A DNA stretch of 33,703 nt, from the IMG/VR virus record IMGVR_UViG_3300024221_000033, positions 1-33,703 of that record, one strand, 5' to 3'. The notes below the pieces were generated by a model, which ran no database searches, was not told where the DNA came from, and worked only from the letters and a program-made list of their open reading frames with translations. Shown here piece after piece: positions 22,720 to 30,580 of the stretch. The DNA comes from a virus. How positions within the stretch are numbered: position 1 is the stretch's first letter; every line of letters starts with the position of its first letter. The position numbers and the translations under genes are program-made.

Positions 22720-23662
22720 CATTCAGGTGCGTGTATCGGCGCAGCATGTTGATGTCCCGGTGGCCTGAAAACAGCGCCACCGTCATGGCATCCAGTCCCA
22801 GCTCAAACAAGCGGCTGCACCCCTCGTGACGCAGGTCGTGCCAGCGAGCATCTAGGCCGATACGGTTGCGTGAACGCTGAAAGGCCGCGCTAACGGTATC
22901 TCCGTTGTAGGGGAATATCCGGGAGCCGTTGCGGGGCTGGCGCTGGATGATCTCAGCAGCCTCTTGCAACAGCGGCACACGAGAGTATCGCTTGCCTTCC
23001 GGGTGCTTGCGCCACAGTCCGATGCTGCGGCCCTCGTCGCCCAGCTCGTCCCATGTCATGCTCAACACCTCTCCGCGCCGCATAGCCGTCAGGACACTGA
23101 ACCTGATCAGGTCTGCCAGCGGCAAGCGGGTGTCTGCGTTCTGCACGATCAGATCGATCTCAGCGTCAGTGACGCGCCGCTCGCGCTCGTTGGACTCGGA
23201 GATAACCTGCTTTGATTTCAAGAAGTGCATGGCCTTCTCGTACTCGTCGATCTTGGGCTTGCAGTCCCACGCCGCCTCGGCGGCCTTGAGCACGACACCA
23301 ATGTAGATCATGTCCTGCTGCACCGTACTGCCCTGCGCGGTCTTGGCCCTGCTGTTGGCGTAGCTTATGAGCGTAGAGGACTTGAGGTCTTTGAGGCTGT
23401 GGTGCCCTATGTTTCGCCGTACCAGACGCAGCACACCCTGCTTGGTATCACCGAATGGCCCGTACTCGTCAATGTACTTATCGACGCACCTGCCGAAGTT
23501 CATCTGATCCTCGCGGTAGTTGCCCTTGGCGATATTGGCCTCGGTCTCAGTCATCCACGACTGGGCCAGTGCCTTCTTGGGGAAGGTCTTGGAGATCGCT
23601 GGCATGCCAGCCTTGCGTATTAGAACCCGGTAGCTGTCGCCACGCTTTTGTATCACACCCAT
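22685..23662 (-). CDS. int: Tyrosine recombinase integrase
   Basis: 325 residues from ATG at 23662 (AGAGGG 9 nt upstream); a frame to 23722 exists but reaches into the promoter. An N-terminal arm-binding beta part (GVIQKRGDSYRVLIRKAG), a core-binding helical part, then the catalytic domain: Arg195 (LTAMRRGEVLS), His275 and Arg278 (WHDLRHEG), His301 (SGHRD) and nucleophile Tyr310 (MLRRYTH). All key residues are present, so the enzyme should integrate the phage genome into the host chromosome. Its 3' end overlaps the convergent DUF3310 gene by 35 nt. Confidence 0.93.
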   Translation of the reverse strand: MGVIQKRGDSYRVLIRKAGMPAISKTFPKKALAQSWMTETEANIAKGNYREDQMNFGRCVDKYIDEYGPFGDTKQGVLRLVRRNIGHHSLKDLKSSTLISYANSRAKTAQGSTVQQDMIYIGVVLKAAEAAWDCKPKIDEYEKAMHFLKSKQVISESNERERRVTDAEIDLIVQNADTRLPLADLIRFSVLTAMRRGEVLSMTWDELGDEGRSIGLWRKHPEGKRYSRVPLLQEAAEIIQRQPRNGSRIFPYNGDTVSAAFQRSRNRIGLDARWHDLRHEGCSRLFELGLDAMTVALFSGHRDINMLRRYTHLNATQVLKRLGSQ

Positions 23663-23693
23663 TTGGTACACCCTCTGGTACAGTTTGAGTGTG

Positions 23694-23722
23694 AGTCTAC
23701 GTTGACAACCGTGTATTGACAA
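23694..23722 (-). promoter_or_regulatory. Integrase promoter
   Basis: Minus-strand TTGTCA (23717-23722), 17-nt spacer, TAGACT (23694-23699). The spacer holds GTTGACAAC (23701-23709), a 9-bp palindrome, and a degraded operator ACAAC-N5-ATTGA (23705-23719). Repressor or excisionase control is possible. Confidence 0.55.
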
Positions 23723-23862
23723 GCGTTTTAGGGCAGGCAGGTCAATGGCTTAGTGATGCTATGTGATTGATTGTTATGCGTTGTGAGTATATTGGCCCCA
23801 TGATGGGTGGGATCAGGGGCCATATGAATCAGTCACTTATAGACCGATGGTACCTACTTGGT
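23723..23862. other. Non-coding region with inverted repeat, possible attP area
   Basis: 140 bp between the integrase promoter and the end of the right structural operon, no gene. TGGCCCC (23793-23799) and GGGGCCA (23816-23822) form a 7-bp stem with a 16-nt loop. It has no T run on either strand, so a terminator is doubtful. The place next to int is usual for attP, but no tRNA-like sequence or clear core was recognised. Confidence 0.4.
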
Positions 23863-24030
23863 TCACTTCTTCTTTTTCTTGGCGGATTTCGCTGCCTGCT
23901 TAAAGGCCTTGGCTGTAGGCGCTCCCTTGCTTCCCGGCTTACGCATTGTCTCCTTTGAGCCTGCCTTTATTCTGGCCTTTTTTGCTTTGATGTTGGCGTA
24001 GAGACCCTTTTTCTTTCCGACCTTCGGCAT
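23863..24030 (-). CDS. Lys-rich small protein, unknown
   Basis: 55 residues from ATG at 24030, which shares one base with the stop of the preceding gene (TAATG; AAGGA upstream). Very basic: GKKKGLYANIKAKKARIKAG, then KPGSKGAPTAKAFKQAAKSA and a run of five Lys at the end. I know similar short proteins from podoviruses of aquatic bacteria. A packaged DNA-binding or internal head protein is plausible but unproved. The frame upstream to 24153 is a shadow of the neighbouring gene. Confidence 0.75.
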   Translation of the reverse strand: MPKVGKKKGLYANIKAKKARIKAGSKETMRKPGSKGAPTAKAFKQAAKSAKKKKK

Positions 24031-24287
24031 TATTTTTTCCTTGATTTGGCGCCAGAGCATTTCCAGCGTTTGCGTGACAAATTGTTGGGGGTGTTGGGGT
24101 CGTTGGCCTTCTTCTTCGGCAGGCCTTTTTTGATCCCCAGCGACCTCGCGCAATAGGCATCGCCTTTTGCCGAGTTCGGCTTCACTCTCGCGCCACCACC
24201 CTTGGCCTTACCGGCTTGTCCGTAGCTGACCTTCTTGCCCGATGCGGTAACCTTGACTTTTGCTTTTCCTTTCGCTGGTTTTGGCAT
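24030..24287 (-). CDS. Conserved basic Gly/Lys-rich phage protein
   Basis: 85 residues; AGGAG 6 nt before the ATG. GQAGKAKGGGARVKPNSAKG, then DAYCARSLGIKKG and KANDPNTPNNLSRKRWKCSG, with two Cys, form a pattern I recognise from many uncharacterised tailed-phage proteins. Highly basic and low complexity in its first third, so it may bind DNA in the virion. It forms a pair with the downstream Lys-rich gene and ends the virion operon. Confidence 0.8.
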   Translation of the reverse strand: MPKPAKGKAKVKVTASGKKVSYGQAGKAKGGGARVKPNSAKGDAYCARSLGIKKGLPKKKANDPNTPNNLSRKRWKCSGAKSRKK

Positions 24288-24296
24288 TAGCTTCTC

Positions 24297-24761
24297 CTAT
24301 GTGAATGAGTTGATTACGCCCCAGATTAAGCCAAACGCTACTATTCCACCCACCACAAAAACCGTCAATGCGACAGTGATTTGATGCATTAGCTCGTCGT
24401 GGGCCTTGCGTTTTTTCGCAAGCATAGCCATGTGCCTTTGCCGTGCGTCTTCCTGTTGCTGCTTTGCTTTCTTAAAATCTTGCAAAAGCTCTGGATCGAT
24501 CATCGCAAGCAAATCGTGAACATCCCTCCAATAACGCTCCTGCTGCTTCCGCAGTTGGGTGAGCTTAAGAAGATCGTTCTGACTAAGGGGCTTGAAGGTT
24601 CCACCTTTGCGCTCGATCTCGAAGCTGGTAAGCGCCTCACCGAAGTCGCTTATTGTCCCCATGACCTGCTGGATGCCTTCTCCGGTCTCATTAGCCTGCT
24701 TGATGAGTCCGTTAATAGAGGTCAGGATTGCTGACGCGGCTGCTACCGATTCTATTATCAT
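24297..24761 (-). CDS. Helical protein with C-terminal membrane segment
   Basis: 154 residues. A helical N-terminus (AAASAILTSINGLIKQANET), a long charged coiled coil in the middle (LQDFKKAKQQQEDARQRHMA), and one hydrophobic segment near residues 128-150 (VALTVFVVGGIVAFGLIWGV). Its ATG overlaps the stop of the large virion gene (TGATG). A tail-anchored helical protein in a virion operon could aid DNA passage or lysis, but it does not look like a holin or spanin I know. Function unknown. Confidence 0.72.
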   Translation of the reverse strand: MIIESVAAASAILTSINGLIKQANETGEGIQQVMGTISDFGEALTSFEIERKGGTFKPLSQNDLLKLTQLRKQQERYWRDVHDLLAMIDPELLQDFKKAKQQQEDARQRHMAMLAKKRKAHDELMHQITVALTVFVVGGIVAFGLIWGVINSFT

Positions 24762-27118
24762 CAGTAGGGGCTGACGTTCATCAGCGCATCTACATGCATC
24801 TTACTCTTATCTTCTAGACCCTTATAAAAATCATGCAGCGCACCGATTCCGTCAGCAGCAGTGCGGTAGACGTTCAGGCCGCCCATGTCGTAGAGGCCTT
24901 GATGTGTTCTTTGAATATCTGGCGCCAGCGCCTGCACGCCCTCAGCCAGTATACCCTTGAAGTCATCGGTGTATTGCTGCCCCAGCTCCGTGCGCGGTGA
25001 GTAGTTCAGCATCTGCCCCAGTTCGTTTTGCTGGGCCTGCAAGGCCTCAAGGCTTTGAGTTGATCCATCGGCTGTGGGCCTGCCCATGGCGTTAATATGC
25101 TGCACCCCCTGCACAAACGGTGCAGTAAGAGCCGATCCCATGTTTGCCATAAAGTCAACGCCCCCCAGAACACCGTCAGCAAAAAGCTGGGCCTTACTTG
25201 GCTGGTTGTTCTCGGAGTAGGTCAAGTAGTTTGCGCCAAGCCCACCGGCAAGCATTACAGGCCCGAGGTCGTACAGTGCGCCCTTGCCTTGGATAAAGTT
25301 TTTCAGCGCCTTCTTCTTGGTCACGCCGTCTCGCTCTGCGGTGCTTGCAACGACATCGTCAAAGACGGCCATGAACGGCCTGTCATCCGCCACGCCAGTC
25401 TCGCCACCCATCCAGACAGAGGCCTGAAACTGCGCCGGGGTCATGCCCATCTTCTCGGCTATCTGCCCTTGGAACTCCTCAAGGTATCTGTATTGAGCAT
25501 CTGAGGGACTCTTCTTGTCCTTGGGATCGCCTTTGAGTGCGGCAAAGTTGTGGGTGTCGATAGTCATCGGGGCTTGGTTGCCCTTCAGGTTCTCCGCGAA
25601 GCTCGATGTCTTGGGCCGGTTCAGGGCGGCAAAGGTGCCGTTCTCTTGAAGGTCTCGCAGGCTGTGGTCGTGGGTGGTGTGTGCAATGTGACCATACCCT
25701 TTAGGCATGTCTGCGTTGCTTAGACCGGCAAAAGGCTGGCCCTGCCTGTCAAGGACATCGAGGTAGCTGGCGCGTCGAATGTTGTTTGCCACCTTGGCGC
25801 GTGGGCTGGTTGCCGCCAATTTGTCAACATAGGAGTTAAAAGCAGATGCGCCCTGATCATCGCCAAGCTCCTCCATAAACGACTGCCGCAGCGGATCTAG
25901 GTTGTACCAGCCGAGGCCGCCTTTATCTTTGCCTATGTTCGCGTATCCCTCCATTCGGGCAGCGGTCTCTGGCGTCAGCAGCGGCTCAATTTTTGGAGAC
26001 AAGCCCCTCGGCGGATCAATTCTTTCTAAAGGCACCTGCGGGACATCTGGAACCTCTTCCAGCCTACTGAGGTCGAAGAGGGTCTCACCGGCCTTGCGTA
26101 CACCGGCCTGCGACTCTTGAGGCGCTCCCGCACCTGCGGCTGCCGTGGCGCTCAAGGTAACCGGAAGCGCGTAGCGGCGCAGGATGTTCAGGCTATCGTC
26201 GTCGAAGACTACATAGTTTTTAGTGCCTTTTTTCTCGCCTCTAGATAGTTGATCTTGGTACTGGACACCTTTTACCCCTCTGCTGGATAGGGCGTTCTCC
26301 CAGCCGTCTATTGATCCGGTTGACTTGCCAATGTTGTACAGCGCATCGGTGCCTGTCATGTTGTCGCTAACAATGTTGGCCCTGTCGCCGCCGAAGTAAT
26401 CATCTACAATCTGGGGGTCAATTGATTCTCTTGCGTCGTAAATAGCTTTCTTAACAAAATCTGATTGATCGGATATGTTGGCGTCATAGTCAAACATTTC
26501 CTCGTTCAACGCATCGATCTCTACCTCGTACATATGTCCAAAGTTCACCGGCTCGTTGCTGCTGTTTCTAAAGGCCTCCATCTCGTCCGCCATTTCGTCA
26601 GCGGCCTGACGGTAATCCTCGTCATAGTCTAAATCGCTGGCTTTTTCCCTGAAGTCCGACGGCCTGTCGTGCATCATTGCACTCTCAAGCATCTCCATGC
26701 GGGTATAGTCTTGGTTTCTATCCGCTATGCTGTATTGGTCAGACAGGTACTCCTCGAAATCATAGTCCCGCATCGTAGTCGAATCACGATAATACTCGCC
26801 CGTTTCCTTTCTCTGCGCGATGTAGTGGCCCATACCATATGCCTGACCGCCTTCGCCGGTTCCCATTTGAGATGTGTTAAACATGCCCAAGGGGTTAGGC
26901 TCACCGACCTTCTCAAAGTTCCCGTCGCGCACGATTCTCATGTGCAGGGGGTTCTCTAAGTTGGCGATGTATGTCTCCCCGGTGTCCGTGTTCCGATACC
27001 GCTGCGCCGGAGGAAACTTATGCGGGGAGCCGTGGTAGCCTGTTAGCTTTATCCTTTCCTTTGCGCTCGGCTTGGCCTCGGCAAGCTCTTTCATAAACAT
27101 ACTGAATAGATTACTCAC
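24761..27118 (-). CDS. Virion/ejection protein with ADP-ribosyltransferase-like domain
   Basis: 785 residues from GTG at 27116-27118 (AGGAGGG 8 nt upstream; overlaps the upstream stop). The N-terminal part shows YHGSPHKF (residues 28-35), GTGEGGQAYGMGHYIAQRKE, and later KGVQYQDQL and NYVVFDDDSLNILRR. This is the pattern of ART-like domains in large phage polyvalent proteins (H, Y and late strands). The middle (GLGWYNLDPLRQSFMEEL, then RPKTSSFAENLKGNQAPMTI and AQFQASVWMGGETG) is a conserved helical domain that I cannot name. The end carries Gly/Ala-rich hydrophobic stretches. It lies in a row of ejection protein genes, so it is probably injected with the DNA and may modify a host target. Confidence 0.75.
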   Translation of the reverse strand: MSNLFSMFMKELAEAKPSAKERIKLTGYHGSPHKFPPAQRYRNTDTGETYIANLENPLHMRIVRDGNFEKVGEPNPLGMFNTSQMGTGEGGQAYGMGHYIAQRKETGEYYRDSTTMRDYDFEEYLSDQYSIADRNQDYTRMEMLESAMMHDRPSDFREKASDLDYDEDYRQAADEMADEMEAFRNSSNEPVNFGHMYEVEIDALNEEMFDYDANISDQSDFVKKAIYDARESIDPQIVDDYFGGDRANIVSDNMTGTDALYNIGKSTGSIDGWENALSSRGVKGVQYQDQLSRGEKKGTKNYVVFDDDSLNILRRYALPVTLSATAAAGAGAPQESQAGVRKAGETLFDLSRLEEVPDVPQVPLERIDPPRGLSPKIEPLLTPETAARMEGYANIGKDKGGLGWYNLDPLRQSFMEELGDDQGASAFNSYVDKLAATSPRAKVANNIRRASYLDVLDRQGQPFAGLSNADMPKGYGHIAHTTHDHSLRDLQENGTFAALNRPKTSSFAENLKGNQAPMTIDTHNFAALKGDPKDKKSPSDAQYRYLEEFQGQIAEKMGMTPAQFQASVWMGGETGVADDRPFMAVFDDVVASTAERDGVTKKKALKNFIQGKGALYDLGPVMLAGGLGANYLTYSENNQPSKAQLFADGVLGGVDFMANMGSALTAPFVQGVQHINAMGRPTADGSTQSLEALQAQQNELGQMLNYSPRTELGQQYTDDFKGILAEGVQALAPDIQRTHQGLYDMGGLNVYRTAADGIGALHDFYKGLEDKSKMHVDALMNVSPY

Positions 27119-29330
27119 TAAGCGCGCCCTCCTGCTCTTTCCTCTCGGTGCCAAGGTACTGCCGCATCATCAAATTGAACGCGCCGTGGTTGGAGTCATT
27201 TAGCTTTAGCTGAAGCTCTATGCCGCCCGGAAGGTTTACCGACGGGATTGCATTAGATATTGCGCCAAACAGATCCGGCTGCTGGTTGGTGTCCAGCGCC
27301 CCGCGTGTTGCATTGCTGACACGGGCGGCGTCCGCCATACCCTTGGCGTCGAACATGCCTACCGCTATACCAGCCCCCGGCTGGGCCACGTTCGCAAACA
27401 GTTGAGCTATCCGGCTCATGGTCTCGTATGAGGTGTTGGATGTGTTCTCTGCCGCCCTCGGCACATATGTGGCCTTCTCGATCTGCGTCACCAGACCTTG
27501 CAGGGCATTGAACTGCTCCTCTCCCAGCAGTGCCTTGTAGGTGGTGGCCTTGGCGTTGAGCTTCGTTCTCAATTTCTTGCCGCTGATCATTTGCGCCGTC
27601 GTGCGGCCTGCTTCAATAGACTGATCGAACAAGTCCTTCAGAGCAAAAGTCCGCAGCTCTGCAATGGCCCCGCTGGCCTGACGCTCATCCAACAGGTTAA
27701 CGACCTGCGCCGCGCCCTCTGGTGACTGCATTACCTTCTGAAACACAGCCGATGGCGAGACCTTGTCGGTTGTAGACTTGGACTTTGAGTCTGTGAGGTC
27801 TTGCAGAACGTCCTTGTTCTCCCACAGTTGAGAGTACGAGCGCCTGCTGGCCCTTGCCTGCCTCGCGGTATCCAGAGCCTTGCGAGTGGCGTCGGTCATA
27901 TCGGGAGCAATCTGCAACTGGCTATCGAACACCTCCATCGCGTCATCTGCCGATTCAATTATGGAGTTCTTGACGTTCTCCACAATACGAGCGGCTCGCC
28001 TGTCGCTAGGGTCATACAGGGAGTTGAGTTCCTGTATCAGATTCTCGTTATTGGTCAAAGACAGTTGACGAGCCTCCACGTCATCTAAGTCAAAGGGGTT
28101 GCTTATAGGTGAGCCGGGGCGTGCAGCTCGGTAGCTGGACAGCTTGGCCTCGATGGATCTAAGGAGGTCGGTGTGGGTGTTACCGTAGTCTCGCATCATC
28201 TCGACCAAAGCGTTTTGAATTTTTTCTGTCTTAACCGGCAGCTCCGCGCCTATCTCCTCAGAGAGCGCGTTCGCCGCAGTGTACAGCTCTTGATACTGGC
28301 TCTTGTCGGCCTGCCTTGTTTCTTCCAGCGCGCCCTTGACCACGCCGCCTGTATCATCTCTGCCTACGACGCCGCCCTGCATAGAGACATCGGTGCCCCC
28401 TTGGGACTTAGCGAAGTCGTCTGCTGCGGCGAAGATGCCGTCGGTCTGCTCCTGCGTGAAGTCTCTAAACTCGTCGGAGTTACGCAGCGCGGCCTGCTCT
28501 GCTCTGAGGGTGTCAAAGTCGCCGGTCTGCTGCCCAGTGGTCAGCTTGATACCAAACTCGGTCTCAATGGCCTGATTGATGGCGGCATCTACATCGTCGG
28601 TGCTGGTCAACTTGGAGAGCATTGCCTGCGTCTCTGGCTTGAGGGTGGCTATGTCCACGCCAGACTCTTGCAGTGCGTCCTTGACCTGATCCTGCATCGG
28701 CGCAGAGGCAAGAACGCCTGTGTTTTTAAGGGCGCTGTACGCCTTTTTAAGCCCGATTGATATGCCGGTGGCGACAGGCTCCGACACCGCGCCAAGCATC
28801 ATGCCCTCGCCCATGTTAGTGAACCGGGTCTCGCCTTGATCTTTGTCTGGCAGCATGAGACCGGACTCTGCGCCGCCCAGAAAAGTGGATAGCGCGGTTC
28901 GCCCCAGAAAACCCATACCCGCTGGCACGGCTCCCTCTGCGCCAATCGCCAAGGGCGCTGCGGCAAGGACGCCGCCGGTCATATTACCGGCCAGATTGAT
29001 CCCGGGAGAGCGTTGAGCTATGGCCTGATCGACCAGCTTCTGCTGCCCTATCTCTGCCTGACGCTGCTGCGGGTCGCCTGCTCCAAACAGATCCTTAACG
29101 CCCTCAACCATGCGGTTTGCCTGTATCCCAGCGGATGTCGTGAACTGCTGTAGCCCCGACATAGGGTTGGCGTCCATCTGAGCGGACTGCATGGCAAGGA
29201 ACTGCATCTGACGATCAGACATATTCTGATCAATCTCAGCCAACTCCTCGTCCCTCATGACGCTTTCAGGCTCCATAGCCGTAAGCTCTCGAAGGCGTTT
29301 CAGCTTCTGTAGATCTGATGCTAACGTCAT
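27111..29330 (-). CDS. Internal virion (ejection) protein
   Basis: 739 residues, nearly all helical, Ala/Gln-rich. Residues about 105-200 hold Gly/Ala-rich hydrophobic stretches (GGVLAAAPLAIGAEGAVPAG, then GFLGRTALSTFLGGAESGLM) as found in podoviral proteins that leave the head and form a conduit through the envelope. The rest is coiled coil (EARQLSLTNNENLIQELNSL). Its ATG overlaps the stop of the previous gene by 4 nt. The role is inferred from composition, size and position after the tail hub, comparable with P22 gp16/gp20 or T7 gp15/16. Confidence 0.7.
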   Translation of the reverse strand: MTLASDLQKLKRLRELTAMEPESVMRDEELAEIDQNMSDRQMQFLAMQSAQMDANPMSGLQQFTTSAGIQANRMVEGVKDLFGAGDPQQRQAEIGQQKLVDQAIAQRSPGINLAGNMTGGVLAAAPLAIGAEGAVPAGMGFLGRTALSTFLGGAESGLMLPDKDQGETRFTNMGEGMMLGAVSEPVATGISIGLKKAYSALKNTGVLASAPMQDQVKDALQESGVDIATLKPETQAMLSKLTSTDDVDAAINQAIETEFGIKLTTGQQTGDFDTLRAEQAALRNSDEFRDFTQEQTDGIFAAADDFAKSQGGTDVSMQGGVVGRDDTGGVVKGALEETRQADKSQYQELYTAANALSEEIGAELPVKTEKIQNALVEMMRDYGNTHTDLLRSIEAKLSSYRAARPGSPISNPFDLDDVEARQLSLTNNENLIQELNSLYDPSDRRAARIVENVKNSIIESADDAMEVFDSQLQIAPDMTDATRKALDTARQARASRRSYSQLWENKDVLQDLTDSKSKSTTDKVSPSAVFQKVMQSPEGAAQVVNLLDERQASGAIAELRTFALKDLFDQSIEAGRTTAQMISGKKLRTKLNAKATTYKALLGEEQFNALQGLVTQIEKATYVPRAAENTSNTSYETMSRIAQLFANVAQPGAGIAVGMFDAKGMADAARVSNATRGALDTNQQPDLFGAISNAIPSVNLPGGIELQLKLNDSNHGAFNLMMRQYLGTERKEQEGALSE

Positions 29331-30577
29331 CGCTTATCCCCCGGCTGCATATTTAACTCGCCTCGCAGCCTGCGAATTTCCTGCTGGCGCTCAAAAACAT
29401 CCAAATTTTGTATGTCGCGTTGCGAGTCTCTCATAGCCTTATCGAGACCTTTTAAGAGAATAGCTCTGTACGCTTCGGCTTGTGCCTTGAACTGTTTTGG
29501 ACTTTGCCCGGTATCCAGTTGCGCCCTAGCTTGTGTTGCTGCTGTGCCTTCTGTATCAGTTATTGGGCCACCGCCTTTTAAGCCTTGGAAGGCCTCAAGA
29601 AATACATTTCCTTTGACCTTATCTACAGCCGCAACGAAATCGTAATGCTCCGTTCCGGGTTGCATTTTAGTTATCAGGTTCATGTCATTTGCCCCTGTAA
29701 AGCTATCTGCACGGGCGATGAGGCTATCAACCTCGGCTATGTTTCTTTGAAATTGCTCAACCGCAGTAGGGGCGTCGTACACCGCCTGAGCGTCTGCCTT
29801 GACTTCATCGCCAGCCACTTCGCCAACCGCCGACGAAGTCGCTTGCTCTACAACCTGCCCTTGGGTCATTGTCGAGGTGGCTACTGGCCCTTGCCCCGTG
29901 TTGGATACTGCTATGGGTATACCGTTGGGGCCGGTCATGAACTTGGCCGCGTATGCGCTGTTTGGCCCCATCGACACCGCCTCGGGGTTTCCTTGATCGT
30001 CGTACATCATTCCCATTGTTCCGTCCGCCAAGGCAACCGTTCCCATGGCCTTGCGGAGAGCGCCCGAAACGGCAGCAGACCTGTCGATACGGGCCTGCCG
30101 CAGCACGTCAAAGGCCTCCCTTGCGGTGTTGCTGGCGGCCAGTGTCGCGGACTGCGACCTAGTTAGCTGCTCCTCTGAGGGGTCGCCAAAGGGCTTCATG
30201 TTGCCCCCCGCAAGTACATTCAAAGGCCCTAGAAATAAGTTGCCTGTCTCTGCAAAGACATCGGACATGGTGGCGTTGTTTCTTTGGAACTTACTCTGCG
30301 CCATAGCCGCCATCTGCTGCGCCTGCTGTATCTGCGCGATGGCGTCGGCTCGCTCTGGCAGCATGAATTGATTAGCAGCACCCGGAACCGGGATCATGGA
30401 CTGCTGCATTCGGTAAAGATCTCGCTCATTGACGGTACCGTCATCATTAAGGCGAGGGGTCTGATAGGGCATGGCGTCTATCATACTCAGGTACTGCTCG
30501 GAGTTATCCAGCACCCCGCGCGAGGCTTCCTCTTCCTCCAGCGCCGCCTTTCTTGATGTAAAGAATGGGTTGCTCAT
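29327..30577 (-). CDS. Virion protein, probable ejection protein
   Basis: 416 residues. A helical Met/Gln-rich N-terminal region (IAQIQQAQQMAAMAQSKFQR), an Ala-rich coiled coil, and a C-terminal segment GNVFLEAFQGLKGGGPITDT followed by EGTAATQARAQLDTGQSP and a long helix (FKAQAEAYRAILLKGLDKAM). That last segment is shared with many phage virion proteins of unknown detailed role. Its end overlaps the start of the 739-residue gene. It probably belongs to the ejected complex. Confidence 0.68.
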   Translation of the reverse strand: MSNPFFTSRKAALEEEEASRGVLDNSEQYLSMIDAMPYQTPRLNDDGTVNERDLYRMQQSMIPVPGAANQFMLPERADAIAQIQQAQQMAAMAQSKFQRNNATMSDVFAETGNLFLGPLNVLAGGNMKPFGDPSEEQLTRSQSATLAASNTAREAFDVLRQARIDRSAAVSGALRKAMGTVALADGTMGMMYDDQGNPEAVSMGPNSAYAAKFMTGPNGIPIAVSNTGQGPVATSTMTQGQVVEQATSSAVGEVAGDEVKADAQAVYDAPTAVEQFQRNIAEVDSLIARADSFTGANDMNLITKMQPGTEHYDFVAAVDKVKGNVFLEAFQGLKGGGPITDTEGTAATQARAQLDTGQSPKQFKAQAEAYRAILLKGLDKAMRDSQRDIQNLDVFERQQEIRRLRGELNMQPGDKR

Positions 30578-30580
30578 TTT

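Noticed and set aside
22710-22728. Hairpin ACCTGA/TCAGGT as a terminator for the rightward operon
   Set aside because: No T run follows on the plus strand and it lies inside the integrase coding sequence.
24297-24761. Holin identity for the protein with one membrane segment
   Set aside because: The single membrane segment follows a long coiled coil, there is no lysozyme neighbour, and it lies among virion genes.
27119-27154. Upstream extension of the ART-like protein to 27154
   Set aside because: The extra residues are Arg-rich translation of the neighbouring gene in another frame, and AGGAGGG points to the GTG at 27118.
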